Source of the DNA: Comamonadaceae bacterium
GTDB taxonomy: Bacteria; Pseudomonadota; Gammaproteobacteria; Burkholderiales; Burkholderiaceae_C
Direction: 5' to 3'
DNA length: 13,356 bases
Assembly (NCBI GenBank): GCA_947455585.1
Contig: CANGOY010000026.1
Span: 1-13,356 of the forward strand
Made by a program: the position numbers and the translations under genes
The notes under the pieces: generated by a model
What the model saw: only the letters and a program-made list of their open reading frames with translations
Database searches by the model: none
Told to the model about the DNA's origin: nothing
Shown: positions 1 through 7,693 of the stretch, in pieces
How positions within the stretch are numbered: position 1 is the first letter of the stretch
Layout: every line of letters begins with the position of its first letter

Positions 1-191
1 CGCTCGCCTTTGATGGCGTAGGTGATGAAGCGTTCGCCGTTGTTGATGTTCCAGATGTGGACTTGTTCGTTCTCACAAATGTTGGCGGCGTCCAGCAGGT
101 TTTCGTCGATGGCGCAGGAGCCTTCGTAATGGAGCTCGCATTGCGTCGTGGCCACGCGGTGGATTTTGGATTTAAGGAGTGTGCGAAACAT
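1..191 (-). CDS. panD: Aspartate 1-decarboxylase PanD (3' end cut off by window edge)
   Basis: PanD decarboxylates L-aspartate to beta-alanine for pantothenate and CoA synthesis, in the cytoplasm. The ATG is at 191-189 and 63 full codons are present; the family is usually about 115-130 residues, so roughly the second half lies outside the window. The protein begins [13 protein letters not shown] and contains YEGSCAID. Known PanD proenzymes self-cleave between Gly24 and Ser25 to make the pyruvoyl cofactor, and Gly24-Ser25 fall at exactly those positions here. Lys9, Tyr22, Arg54 and Tyr58, known active-site residues of the E. coli enzyme, are all in place. No strong Shine-Dalgarno sequence precedes the ATG. 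The gene has the same orientation as the flavoprotein gene upstream, with 82 bases and a stem-loop between them, so it probably has its own promoter, though I could not pick one out. Confidence 0.96.
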   Translation of the reverse strand, partial: MFRTLLKSKIHRVATTQCELHYEGSCAIDENLLDAANICENEQVHIWNINNGERFITYAIKGE

Positions 192-244
192 GTCTGAAAA
201 ACAATCTAAAACAAGGCAATGCCCTAATCATAGAGCCCGAAGCT

Positions 245-265
245 GAGCCTTGGCTAACAAGGCTC
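245..265 (-). terminator. Stem-loop after the flavoprotein gene, possible terminator
   Basis: GAGCCTTG at 245-252 and CAAGGCTC at 258-265 are a perfect 8-base inverted repeat with a 5-base loop. It begins 8 bases past the flavoprotein stop codon (276-274) and lies about 54 bases upstream of the panD ATG. No T-run follows on either strand, so it is not a canonical intrinsic terminator. It could stabilise the 3' end of the mRNA or act with Rho. The position between two same-strand genes makes a transcript boundary the likeliest role. Confidence 0.5.
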
Positions 266-273
266 GCGGTCTA

Positions 274-1554
274 TCAATGGCCCAAAAGCCGCGCTGCGCC
301 TAGGCCTGCCACGCGTCCGCTGGCCAAGCAGGCGCTGAGCAAGTAGCCGCCGGTGGGGGCTTCCCAGTCCAGCATTTCACCGGCCACAAACAAGCCGGGC
401 AGAGCCGTGGCCATCAGGTGCGCGTCGAGCGCTTCTAGGCGTACGCCGCCTGCGCTGCTGATGGCTTCGTCCATCGGTCGCGTGGCTGCCAGCGTGATGG
501 GCAGATGTTTGATGGCCGCTGCCAATTGCGCGGGGTTGTTCATGGCTTCTTTGCTCAACACTTCATGCAACAGGCCCAAATGCAAAGCGCTGAGGTTGAG
601 GCGGCTTTTCAAATGGCTACTGAGCGAGCGTGTGCCACGCGGGTGCGACACCTCGGCCAGCACGCGCTCGGGCGTGAAGTCGGGTTTGAGGTCGAGGTGC
701 AAGGTGGCTGTGCCGCTGCGTGCTATTTCGTCGCGCAACAACGCAGAGGCGGCGTAAACCAAGTTGCCTTCCACGCCTGTGGCGGTGACCACAAATTCAC
801 CTCGGCGGCTAAAGCTGTGGCCCGCACTGTCGGTGAATGACAAAGCGACTGACTTGAGAGGTGTGCCTGCAAACTGGCTCGACAAGTGGCTGCTCCAGCC
901 GGTATGGCCTTCACGGCCTTGCACATCAAAGCCGCAGTTGCTGGGGCGCAGTGGCGACACGTCAATGCCCAATGCACTCACCCACGGTTGCCATGCACCG
1001 TCCGAGCCAAGCTTGGCCCAGCTGCCGCCGCCCAAGGCCAACAGCACGGCATCGGCATGCGCGGTGTGTGTGCCTTGTGCTGTATCGAAACTGAGCGTGA
1101 ATTTTTTGTTGGCGTGTTGCAAAGTACCGTTCCAACGGTGGCGCATATGAAACGTCACAGGTATACCTTGCGCAGGGTGGCGCAAGCGGTGCAGCCACGC
1201 GCGCAGTAGTGGTGCGGCTTTCATGTCGGTGGGGAAGATGCGCTGCGAGCTGCCGACAAAGGTGTCTAGCCCTAAGCCCTTGACCCATTCGCAAATAGCA
1301 GCGGCATCGAATGTTTTAAGCCATGCTGCACAAGCTTCGCTGCGCTCAGCGTAACGGGTGGTGAAGATGTCAAAAGGCTCGGCATGCGTGAGGTTGAGCC
1401 CACCTAATCCCGCCAGCAAAAACTTGCGGCCGACCGAAGGCATGGCGTCATACACATGTACGCAAACGCCTGCGGCGCTGAGCATTTCAGCGGCCATCAG
1501 GCCGGCGGGGCCTGCGCCAATGATGGCGATTTTTTGGTTTGTATTTGTAGTCAC
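274..1554 (-). CDS. FAD/NAD(P)-binding flavoprotein, PP_4765/HI0933 (BaiN-like) family
   Basis: A 426-residue flavin-binding oxidoreductase of the HI0933/YhiN/BaiN group, closest in wording to the PP_4765 subfamily. The substrate is unknown. Residues 13-18 (GAGPAG) are the N-terminal dinucleotide-binding loop. The family's GRKFLLAGLGGLNLTH block follows at about 42-57, then GSSQRIFPTDMKAAPLLRAW near residue 100. An LALGGGSWAKLGSDGAW block sits near the middle. The C-terminus has GLFVAGEMLDWEAPTGGYLL, the usual FAD-closing motif. Length is normal for the family. The start is GTG at 1554-1552: an in-frame TAG lies two codons upstream, and the next ATG would cut off the nucleotide-binding loop. 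The gene is divergent from the export operon, with 72 bases between them. Some relatives in gut bacteria act in bile-acid metabolism, but nothing here supports that role. Confidence 0.88.
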   Translation of the reverse strand: MTTNTNQKIAIIGAGPAGLMAAEMLSAAGVCVHVYDAMPSVGRKFLLAGLGGLNLTHAEPFDIFTTRYAERSEACAAWLKTFDAAAICEWVKGLGLDTFVGSSQRIFPTDMKAAPLLRAWLHRLRHPAQGIPVTFHMRHRWNGTLQHANKKFTLSFDTAQGTHTAHADAVLLALGGGSWAKLGSDGAWQPWVSALGIDVSPLRPSNCGFDVQGREGHTGWSSHLSSQFAGTPLKSVALSFTDSAGHSFSRRGEFVVTATGVEGNLVYAASALLRDEIARSGTATLHLDLKPDFTPERVLAEVSHPRGTRSLSSHLKSRLNLSALHLGLLHEVLSKEAMNNPAQLAAAIKHLPITLAATRPMDEAISSAGGVRLEALDAHLMATALPGLFVAGEMLDWEAPTGGYLLSACLASGRVAGLGAARLLGH

Positions 1555-1626
1555 CTGCTAAGTGTAGGTGGGGTGGGTGAGTGAGAGCCAAGGGGATATT
1601 GGTTTTGAACTAAGATTTCACCTGTG
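1555..1626. other. Divergent intergenic region, flavoprotein gene / export operon
   Basis: These 72 bases must hold the 5' signals of both the flavoprotein gene (leftward) and, probably, the export operon (rightward). No convincing -35/-10 pair was found on either strand. A MerR-type dyad was looked for and not seen. The start of the rightward gene has no clear Shine-Dalgarno sequence. The region next to the leftward gene is unusually G-rich on the plus strand (1565-1585). Confidence 0.5.
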
Positions 1627-2049
1627 ATGAAGTCTGCTTCCTTGTTCAAATCTCTGTGCCTTTACATGGCGATTGCCCTCGTGGCATTGCTGGCTGTGGG
1701 GCCGTTTTTGCACGCGCATTACGGAAAGTCCACCGTCACGGGCTTGCACCTTGCAGGGGTGAGCAGTGTGGCTGTCACGCACGAAGACTCTGCTGTCATC
1801 AGCTTTAGTCAAGACGAAGAGCACGAGTCGCCCGCTGTTGGCGTGGAAACGTCTTACGCCCGCCAAGTGTCGATGGATGTGCAAGAGCAGCCGCACATGT
1901 TTTTGATATTGGCCGTGTTTGTTGTTGCGGCAGTGGTGTGCAGCGTCAGCCCCCGCGTGTGGCGACGGGTCGATACGCGCAGCACACGCCTGGCCTTTTT
2001 GCCGGGATTGCCGGTGCTAGCGCACGCGCCTCCCACGTTTCATTTCTGA
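1627..2049 (+). CDS. Small two-helix membrane protein heading the RND operon, unassigned family
   Basis: I do not recognise this 140-residue protein. It has a hydrophobic segment at about 12-28 near the N-terminus, a polar loop (about 29-88) and a second hydrophobic segment at about 91-108, then a basic stretch with RVWRR. It ends in LAHAPPTFHF. The loop holds His29, His31, His41, His52 and His66 and the acidic run DEEHE. With both termini cytoplasmic this loop would be periplasmic and could bind metal. Small His-bearing proteins with an APP-x-H-type tail occur next to metal efflux operons in Burkholderiales; I say this from general familiarity, not a search. ATG at 1627 is preferred; a GTG one codon earlier (1624) is possible. 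Neither has a good ribosome-binding site. It lies 62 bases before the adaptor gene on the same strand, suggesting a role as accessory, sensor or chaperone of the pump. Confidence 0.7.
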   Translation: MKSASLFKSLCLYMAIALVALLAVGPFLHAHYGKSTVTGLHLAGVSSVAVTHEDSAVISFSQDEEHESPAVGVETSYARQVSMDVQEQPHMFLILAVFVVAAVVCSVSPRVWRRVDTRSTRLAFLPGLPVLAHAPPTFHF

Positions 2050-2061
2050 CTTTTCACGCGT

Positions 2062-2079
2062 GTGCACGCCCATGTGCAC
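2062..2079. repeat. Paired GTGCAC palindromes ahead of the RND adaptor gene
   Basis: GTGCAC occurs at 2062-2067 and again at 2074-2079, with 6 bases between. Because each copy is self-complementary the pair is both a 12-base-period direct repeat (TGTGCAC at 2061 and 2073) and a 6-base-pair stem-loop. A further palindrome, CACGCGTG (2055-2062), abuts it. It lies in the gap between the small membrane protein and the adaptor gene. It could be an operator for an internal promoter or an RNA stem that sets relative expression. The evidence is symmetry alone. Confidence 0.35.
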
Positions 2080-2111
2080 CGTCTGTCGGTAAGTGATGTA
2101 TGGAGTGTGTG

Positions 2112-3227
2112 ATGTTCAATTCCTTGAAATTTTTGGTTCCCCGTGCTTTGGTTTGTGCGCTGTCCGTGCTGACCCTGAGCGTGTTTGCGCAAGCGCAACC
2201 TGCGGCCAGCGCGCCTGTGTTGTTGCCACTCAACGGCAAACAGCAAGCCAGCCTCGGTGTGCAAGTGGCCGCGGTGCAAGCCTCGACAGGCGGCCAGTTG
2301 TTGGCCAGTGCCACGGTGGTCATGCCGCCGGGCAAAGAGTTCACGGTGTCTGCGCCGTATGCGGGCCAAGTGTCTCGGCTGTTAGTGGGTGTGGGCGACA
2401 CGGTCAAGGCGGGAGCTGCTTTGGCGCACTTCACAAGCCCTATGTTGGGCGATGCGCGTCGCTTGTTGAATGAAGCCTCGCTGGATTACAAAAACGCCTC
2501 AGCCGCAGCCCAGCGTGACCAAGCCATGTTTGACGAAGGCATCATTCCTGCCGTGCGTTTGCAGCTTAGTCGTTCCAAACAAGAAGCCGCGCAAGCCCAG
2601 CTACACGCACGCGAGGCCGAGTTGGTTGCCGCAGGCATGCGTTTTGATGCCAACACCGGTTACGCCACAGGTACGCTCAAAGCGCCTTTGTCGGGCACTG
2701 TGTCTGAGGCCTTTGTCGCTGTGGGTCAGCGTGTGGAGGCGGGGGCAATGTTGTTCAAGTTGGCGGACAGTTCGCAGTTGCAACTCGACGTGCAACTCTC
2801 GTCCGACAAAGCCGCGCAGCTGCAAGTGGGCGATGAGGTCAGCATTGCCTCGCGCAATGCCAAAGCCAAGCTGATTGGCGTGAGCCGCGCGGTGGATGCC
2901 AGCCAATCGGCACGCGCACGCGCTACTGTCACGACCCGAGGCAGCTTGCAAGCGGGTGAGTTGGTGTCGGTCACTGTGCATGCCAAAGGCAAAGCGGGCG
3001 CGGCCAAGCCTGACTCGCAATGGCTGGTACCCGCACGCGCTGTCACGCTGTGGCGTGGCAAGCCGTGGTTGTTTGTGGCGAACGACAAAGGCTTTGAAGC
3101 GCAAACCGTGAATGTGATTTCCTCCACCGACGACCTGTCGTTGGTTGAAGCTGCATTGCCTGCGGGCAGCAAAGTAGCGGTCACAGGCATCGCGTCCTTG
3201 CGTGCCTTGTTACAAAAGGACGAGTGA
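2112..3227 (+). CDS. RND efflux periplasmic adaptor (HlyD/CusB/CzcB-type membrane fusion protein)
   Basis: This protein of 371 residues links the inner-membrane pump to the outer-membrane channel in the periplasm. Residues 1-28 form a signal peptide ending VFAQA. The first half of the lipoyl-like domain is at about 78-108 (VSAPYAGQV, GDTVKAG), an alpha-hairpin at about 112-175, and the second lipoyl half at 187-217 (LKAPLSGTVSEAF, GQRVEAGAML). A beta-barrel covers about 222-292 and a membrane-proximal domain runs to the end. There is no N-terminal His-rich metal domain and no Met cluster like that of CusB, so metal capture by this subunit is not evident. ATG at 2112 is chosen over ATG 2100 because GGAG (2102-2105) sits 6 bases before it. 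The stop codon shares one base with the pump's ATG. Confidence 0.93.
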   Translation: MFNSLKFLVPRALVCALSVLTLSVFAQAQPAASAPVLLPLNGKQQASLGVQVAAVQASTGGQLLASATVVMPPGKEFTVSAPYAGQVSRLLVGVGDTVKAGAALAHFTSPMLGDARRLLNEASLDYKNASAAAQRDQAMFDEGIIPAVRLQLSRSKQEAAQAQLHAREAELVAAGMRFDANTGYATGTLKAPLSGTVSEAFVAVGQRVEAGAMLFKLADSSQLQLDVQLSSDKAAQLQVGDEVSIASRNAKAKLIGVSRAVDASQSARARATVTTRGSLQAGELVSVTVHAKGKAGAAKPDSQWLVPARAVTLWRGKPWLFVANDKGFEAQTVNVISSTDDLSLVEAALPAGSKVAVTGIASLRALLQKDE

Positions 3228-6200
3228 TGTTTGAACACTTCATTCGTCTGAGCCTGCGTTTTCGCAGCCTCACGCTGGCGTGTGCTGGCGTGCTGTTTGT
3301 TGCAGGCACCTACGCGTGGCTTAATTTGCCGATTGATGCCTTCCCCGATATCTCGCCTACGCAGGCCAAGGTCATCCTCAAAATTCCGGGCATGACGCCC
3401 GAAGAGGTCGAGCAGCGCGTGGTCAAACCCATCGAGCAAGAGCTATTGAGCATTCCCAATAAACGCATCGTTCGTTCCATCTCTAAGTACGGCATTGCCG
3501 ACATCACCATCGACTTTGACGAAGGTGTCGATTTGTATTGGGCACGCCAACAAGTGTCGGAGCGTTTAGGCTCGGTCATGCGCGATTTGCCTGCCAGTGT
3601 GAGCGGAGGCTTAGCTCCCATCACCACACCGCTGAGCGAGGTGTACATGTTCACGCTTGAAGGCGACTTCGGCTTGGCTGAAAAACGCCGTGTCCTCGAC
3701 TGGGTGATTCGCCCCGAGCTGCGCACCATTCCCGGTGTGGCCGAAGTCAACTCGCTTGGCGGCGAAGTGCAAACCTTCGAAGTCATTCCCAACACAGCCA
3801 AGATGGCCGCGATGGGCGTGAGCATGACTGACTTGCGTCAAGCATTGCTAGCCAATAACAGCAACGATGGCGCAGGTCGATTGACGGCTGGCGAAGAAGC
3901 TTTGGTGGTGCGCGTAGAAGGCGCAGTCAAAACGCTGGACGATTTGCGTGCGGTGCGTTTGACCACCACCCGCAACGCACGCGTGCAGCTCGATGATGTG
4001 GCCACCGTCACGCACGGCTCACTCACTCGCTACGGCGCAGTCACTCATGACGGCCAAGGCGAAGCGGTGGAGGGCTTGGTGCTGGGTATGCGCGGTGTGA
4101 ATGCCCGCCAGTTGGTGAACGCGGTGGACGCCAAGTTGGCCGAAATGGCGCCGCGCTTGCCCAAAGGCATGACGGTGAAAACCTTTTACAACCGAGGCGA
4201 GTTGGTCACGCGTGCTGCAGATACGGTCATTCACGCCTTGATTGAAGCCGCCGTGTTGGTGTGCATCACCTTGTATGTGTTCTTGGGAGGCATGCGTGCG
4301 GCCGTGGTGGTGGCGGTGGCTTTGCCCTTGTCGTTGCTGAGCACCTTCATGCTCATGCGCAGTTTTGGCTTGACGGCCAACTTGATGAGCTTGGGCGGCT
4401 TAGCCATTGCGCTGGGTATGTTGGTCGACGCGGCGGTGGTGGTGGTGGAAAACATCGAAACCGCATTTGCGTCACACACCAAAGGCCACGCCTTGTCGAA
4501 GACCGAAATTTTGTTGGGTGCGGTGCGTCAGGTGGTCAAACCTGTGGCTTCGGGCGTGCTGATTATTTGCGTGGTGTTCTTACCGCTGCTGAGCCTTGAA
4601 GGCTTAGAGGGTAAGCTGTTTGCACCCGTGGCCGTGACCATCATCATGGCCTTGGCATCTTCTCTGCTGTTGGCGTTCAGTGTGATTCCTGCTTTGGCAT
4701 CGATGGTGTTGAAAGAAGAGGGCGCACACGAGCCTGTGGTGATGCAAAAAATTCATGCGGGGTATCTGCGTTTGCGTGAACGTGTTTGGGCCAAGCCGCA
4801 GTGGTTGTATGGCGTGTCTCTGGCCTCGTTGGTCGTGGCTGCCGTGTTGTACAGCTTCATCGGCAAAACCTTCATGCCCACCTTGGATGAAGGCGATATC
4901 TTGGTGCAGTTGCAAAAGCTGCCCTCGATTTCGCTGGAGGCTTCGCTAGAGATTGACACGCGTGTGCAACAAGCCATTTTGGAAAACGTGCCCGAAGTCA
5001 AAGCCATCGTCGCCCGTGCAGGCTCTGACGAGTTGGGGCTAGACCCGATGGGTCTGAATGAGACCGATACTTTCTTGGTGCTCAAACCCAAAAGCGAATG
5101 GCGCGGCAACAAAGACGACATCGTCGATGCGCTGCGCGTGGTGTTGGATGGTTTTCCGGGCTTGGTCTATGGCTTCACCCAGCCCATTGAAATGCGTGTG
5201 TCTGAAATGCTCACCGGCACACGCGGCGATGTGGCCATCAAAATTTTTGGTACAGACCTCGGCAGCTTGAACGAAGCCGCCCACCAAGTTGCCGATGCCG
5301 TGCGCACCATTCCAGGTGCTGCCGAAGTGATTGCACCCAAGGCCGAAGGCTTGCAGTACGTGTCGGTCAGTTTGAACCGCACGACCATGGGTCAAGCGGG
5401 CTTCAGTGTGGAAGCCTTGCAGCAAGCCTTGAAAAACCAAGTCGAAGGCGAGTCACTCGGCTACGTGTTGCAAGACGGTGTGCGCATGCCGCTCACCCTG
5501 CGCGGCAACGAGGCCACACGACAAAGCCCAGAAGCGTTTAAAAACTTGCAGCTCGCTGCACCCGATGGCCGTGTGTGGGCCGCCAGTGCCTTGGCTGACA
5601 TTCGCTTGGTCGATGGCCCTATCCGTGTGGACCACGAACAAAGCGCGCGCTTCACCAGCATTCAGGTGTCGGTGGATGGCCGAGATTTGACAGGCTTTGT
5701 GGGCGATGCCCAAAAAGCCGTGGCTGCATTAAAGCTACCCAGCGATGTGCGCATTGTGTGGGGCGGCCAGTTTGAAAACCAGCAACGCGCAGCGGCGCGT
5801 TTGGGGTTGGTCATTCCTGCGGCCATGGTGCTCATCTTCACCATCTTGGTGTTCACCTTTGGCTCGGCCATTCAGGCGGGCATCATCTTTTTGAACATTC
5901 CATTTGCCTTGGTGGGCGGTGTGGTGGCGTTGGCCATTTCGGGTGAGTATTTGTCTGTGCCTGCATCAGTGGGCTTCATCGCACTGCTCGGTATTGCCGT
6001 GCTCAATGGCGTGGTGATGGTCACGCACTTCAACGAGCGCTTACTCGATGGCGAGGCCATGGACGTGGTGGTGCGCTTGGGCACCGAGCGCCGTTTGCGC
6101 CCTGTGTTGATGACTGCGGTCATCACCGCGTTGGGCATGATTCCGTTGTTGTTTGCAACGGGGCCTGGCTCAGAAATTCAACGGCCCTTGGCCATCGTGG

Positions 6201-6331
6201 TGACGGGCGGTTTGCTCAGCTCCACCTTGCTGACCTTGTTGTTGTTGCCCAAACTCTTTGAACGCTTTGGGGGGCTGGATGGCGTGCCGTGGCATGCGCT
6301 CACGCGCTTCTTGCCTTGGAGGAAGTCATGA
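3227..6331 (+). CDS. RND efflux pump, CzcA/CusA-like heavy-metal family permease
   Basis: A 1034-residue proton-driven inner-membrane exporter. TM1 is near residues 12-30, followed by a large periplasmic porter region carrying PIDAFPDISPTQAKV. TM2-6 span about 335-495, TM7 about 528-545, then the second porter half beginning FMPTLDEGDIL. TM8-12 end with GPGSEIQRPLAIVVTGG. These wordings are those of heavy-metal RND pumps, not drug pumps. In TM4 the sequence is ALGMLVDAAVVVVEN: Asp401 and Glu408 match CzcA Asp408 and Glu415, while CzcA Asp402 is replaced by Ala395. That departs from the DFG-x3-DG pattern of Zn/Co/Cd pumps and is nearer to pumps for monovalent or unassigned cations, so the substrate is left open. 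ATG 3227 overlaps the adaptor stop by one base and has AAGGA (3216-3220) 6 bases upstream; a GTG one codon earlier at 3224 is less likely. Confidence 0.95.
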   Translation: MFEHFIRLSLRFRSLTLACAGVLFVAGTYAWLNLPIDAFPDISPTQAKVILKIPGMTPEEVEQRVVKPIEQELLSIPNKRIVRSISKYGIADITIDFDEGVDLYWARQQVSERLGSVMRDLPASVSGGLAPITTPLSEVYMFTLEGDFGLAEKRRVLDWVIRPELRTIPGVAEVNSLGGEVQTFEVIPNTAKMAAMGVSMTDLRQALLANNSNDGAGRLTAGEEALVVRVEGAVKTLDDLRAVRLTTTRNARVQLDDVATVTHGSLTRYGAVTHDGQGEAVEGLVLGMRGVNARQLVNAVDAKLAEMAPRLPKGMTVKTFYNRGELVTRAADTVIHALIEAAVLVCITLYVFLGGMRAAVVVAVALPLSLLSTFMLMRSFGLTANLMSLGGLAIALGMLVDAAVVVVENIETAFASHTKGHALSKTEILLGAVRQVVKPVASGVLIICVVFLPLLSLEGLEGKLFAPVAVTIIMALASSLLLAFSVIPALASMVLKEEGAHEPVVMQKIHAGYLRLRERVWAKPQWLYGVSLASLVVAAVLYSFIGKTFMPTLDEGDILVQLQKLPSISLEASLEIDTRVQQAILENVPEVKAIVARAGSDELGLDPMGLNETDTFLVLKPKSEWRGNKDDIVDALRVVLDGFPGLVYGFTQPIEMRVSEMLTGTRGDVAIKIFGTDLGSLNEAAHQVADAVRTIPGAAEVIAPKAEGLQYVSVSLNRTTMGQAGFSVEALQQALKNQVEGESLGYVLQDGVRMPLTLRGNEATRQSPEAFKNLQLAAPDGRVWAASALADIRLVDGPIRVDHEQSARFTSIQVSVDGRDLTGFVGDAQKAVAALKLPSDVRIVWGGQFENQQRAAARLGLVIPAAMVLIFTILVFTFGSAIQAGIIFLNIPFALVGGVVALAISGEYLSVPASVGFIALLGIAVLNGVVMVTHFNERLLDGEAMDVVVRLGTERRLRPVLMTAVITALGMIPLLFATGPGSEIQRPLAIVVTGGLLSSTLLTLLLLPKLFERFGGLDGVPWHALTRFLPWRKS
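6318..6323 (+). promoter_or_regulatory. Strong ribosome-binding site for the outer-membrane factor
   Basis: GGAGGA lies 4 bases before the ATG at 6328, inside the last codons of the pump gene. It decides the start against an in-frame ATG at 6289. The ATG overlaps the pump's stop as ATGA, so translation is probably coupled. Confidence 0.8.
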
Positions 6332-7692
6332 AACGATTCGTGAAATTTGATGTTGTAGTCGCTTCTATCGCTTGCACGTGTGTCTTGTCGCTGGGGGTGG
6401 CGCAGGCCCAGCAGCCAGCAGTTTCAACAACAGCCGCATCGTCTGCTGCTGCGTCCGCACCTCCCGGTTCGGCCTCAGCGTCGACGGTGACATCACAGCT
6501 TTTGCCTTATCTCCCTGCCGAAGCTTCGGTGAAAGACGCCTTGCTCAGCAGCCCCTTGATGCAAGCCGCACGCTCTAAAAAAGAAGCCGGCACAGCGCGG
6601 GCCAAAGGCATTGATTCAGGTGCAGCCGAGTTCACCTTGCGCAGCACATCGCAACGCCGCCGAGATGTGGCTGCAGGCACGCAAATGCATGAATCGCTGG
6701 TGAGCATCGAGCGCCCTGTGCGCTTTTGGGGCAAGCGCGGCATGGACGCTGACCTCGCCACGCAAACCCAAGCTTTTGCCGACATCGAATACGCCGATGC
6801 CATGCACGAAGGCGCGCGCGAGTTGATGCGTTTTTGGTTTGCTTACCTGCGCGCTTTGGCCGACCAAAAAAATGCGGTGACCACCTTTGACTTGGCCGCC
6901 AAGATGCAGCGCCTTACGCAAGTGCAGCTCAAGCATGGTGAAATTTCACAGCTCGATGCCGAGCTGGCCAATGCCGAGTTTGAGCGCATCACGGCGGCAC
7001 GCTCTGTGGCTGATGCCCAGTTGGCCTCCAGCGCCTCAGCCTTCACGCGCCGCTATGCGGGCATGGTGTTACCCACGCACATGCCTGCAGCCTTGCGTTT
7101 AGACGCGTCGCCTAACTTATCCGCTTTGACTGAAACCATGGCCGCCATGCGCCAAGAGTTTTTAGACAAAAACCACGAGCTCAACATGATGCGCGTGGAT
7201 GCCCAACGCTTGCGCCTCGCCGCTGACCGCGCCTCGCGTGACCGCTTGCCCGACCCGACGGTGGGTGTGTTCAGTGGACGCGAGCGAGCAGGAGCTGAAA
7301 CCATTTCGGGTGTGATGTTTTCGATGCCGTTTCCTGGCGCCTCTCGCTTTCACCACGCGTCAGCGTTGGTGGCCGATGCGCAAGCCGCCAGTGACAAAGT
7401 GTTGCTGGCTGAGCAGCAACTGGGCGCCATGTTTGAAAGCATGTTCATTCAGTTTCAGCACAAACGCACAGCCGCTGATAACTTGAAATCTGCTGCACAA
7501 CGCCAAGCTTTGGCCGCCGAAAAATCGGTCAAAGCCTATACCTTGGGCGAGGGCAGTTTGTCAGACGTGTTGCTGATTGCGCGCATGGCCAGCGACAACC
7601 TCAATGCCGCAGAGCGCATGCAGCTAGAGGTGGTGGAGCTGCTCGCGTTGATTCGCCTAGACCTGCATCAGATGTGGGATTTTGATGAGTGA
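6328..7692 (+). CDS. TolC-family outer-membrane efflux factor
   Basis: This 454-residue protein would form the trimeric outer-membrane and periplasmic channel of the export complex. It starts with a signal peptide (about 1-28, ending GVAQA before QQ). A low-complexity Ala/Ser/Pro/Thr linker follows to about residue 55. Two OEP repeats come next; each is long amphipathic helix with beta-barrel strands, for example RDVAAGTQMHESLVSIERPV in the first and LPDPTVGVFSGRE in the second. A GEGSLSDVLLI segment near the C-terminus is typical of TolC-like proteins. There is no Cys directly after the signal peptide, so it is not a lipoprotein, unlike CusC. The gene is last in the operon (order adaptor-pump-channel, not the C-B-A order of czc). 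It starts at ATG 6328 with an ATGA overlap. Its stop is 6 bases from the stop of the convergent exonuclease gene. Confidence 0.92.
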   Translation: MKRFVKFDVVVASIACTCVLSLGVAQAQQPAVSTTAASSAAASAPPGSASASTVTSQLLPYLPAEASVKDALLSSPLMQAARSKKEAGTARAKGIDSGAAEFTLRSTSQRRRDVAAGTQMHESLVSIERPVRFWGKRGMDADLATQTQAFADIEYADAMHEGARELMRFWFAYLRALADQKNAVTTFDLAAKMQRLTQVQLKHGEISQLDAELANAEFERITAARSVADAQLASSASAFTRRYAGMVLPTHMPAALRLDASPNLSALTETMAAMRQEFLDKNHELNMMRVDAQRLRLAADRASRDRLPDPTVGVFSGRERAGAETISGVMFSMPFPGASRFHHASALVADAQAASDKVLLAEQQLGAMFESMFIQFQHKRTAADNLKSAAQRQALAAEKSVKAYTLGEGSLSDVLLIARMASDNLNAAERMQLEVVELLALIRLDLHQMWDFDE

Positions 7693-7693
7693 G

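Noticed and set aside
1551..1624. TCACCTG occurring twice (1551 and 1618) at the two divergent start sites
   Set aside because: A 7-base direct repeat 67 bases apart is expected by chance often enough, and it does not form a clear operator.
1599..1627. TTGAAC and TAAGAT hexamers just before the small membrane protein gene
   Set aside because: They are adjacent instead of about 17 bases apart, so they do not form a promoter pair; neither has a partner at proper spacing.
2726..3439. A 237-codon minus-strand open frame
   Set aside because: It is antisense to the adaptor and pump genes, which have clear family motifs; the frame itself shows none.
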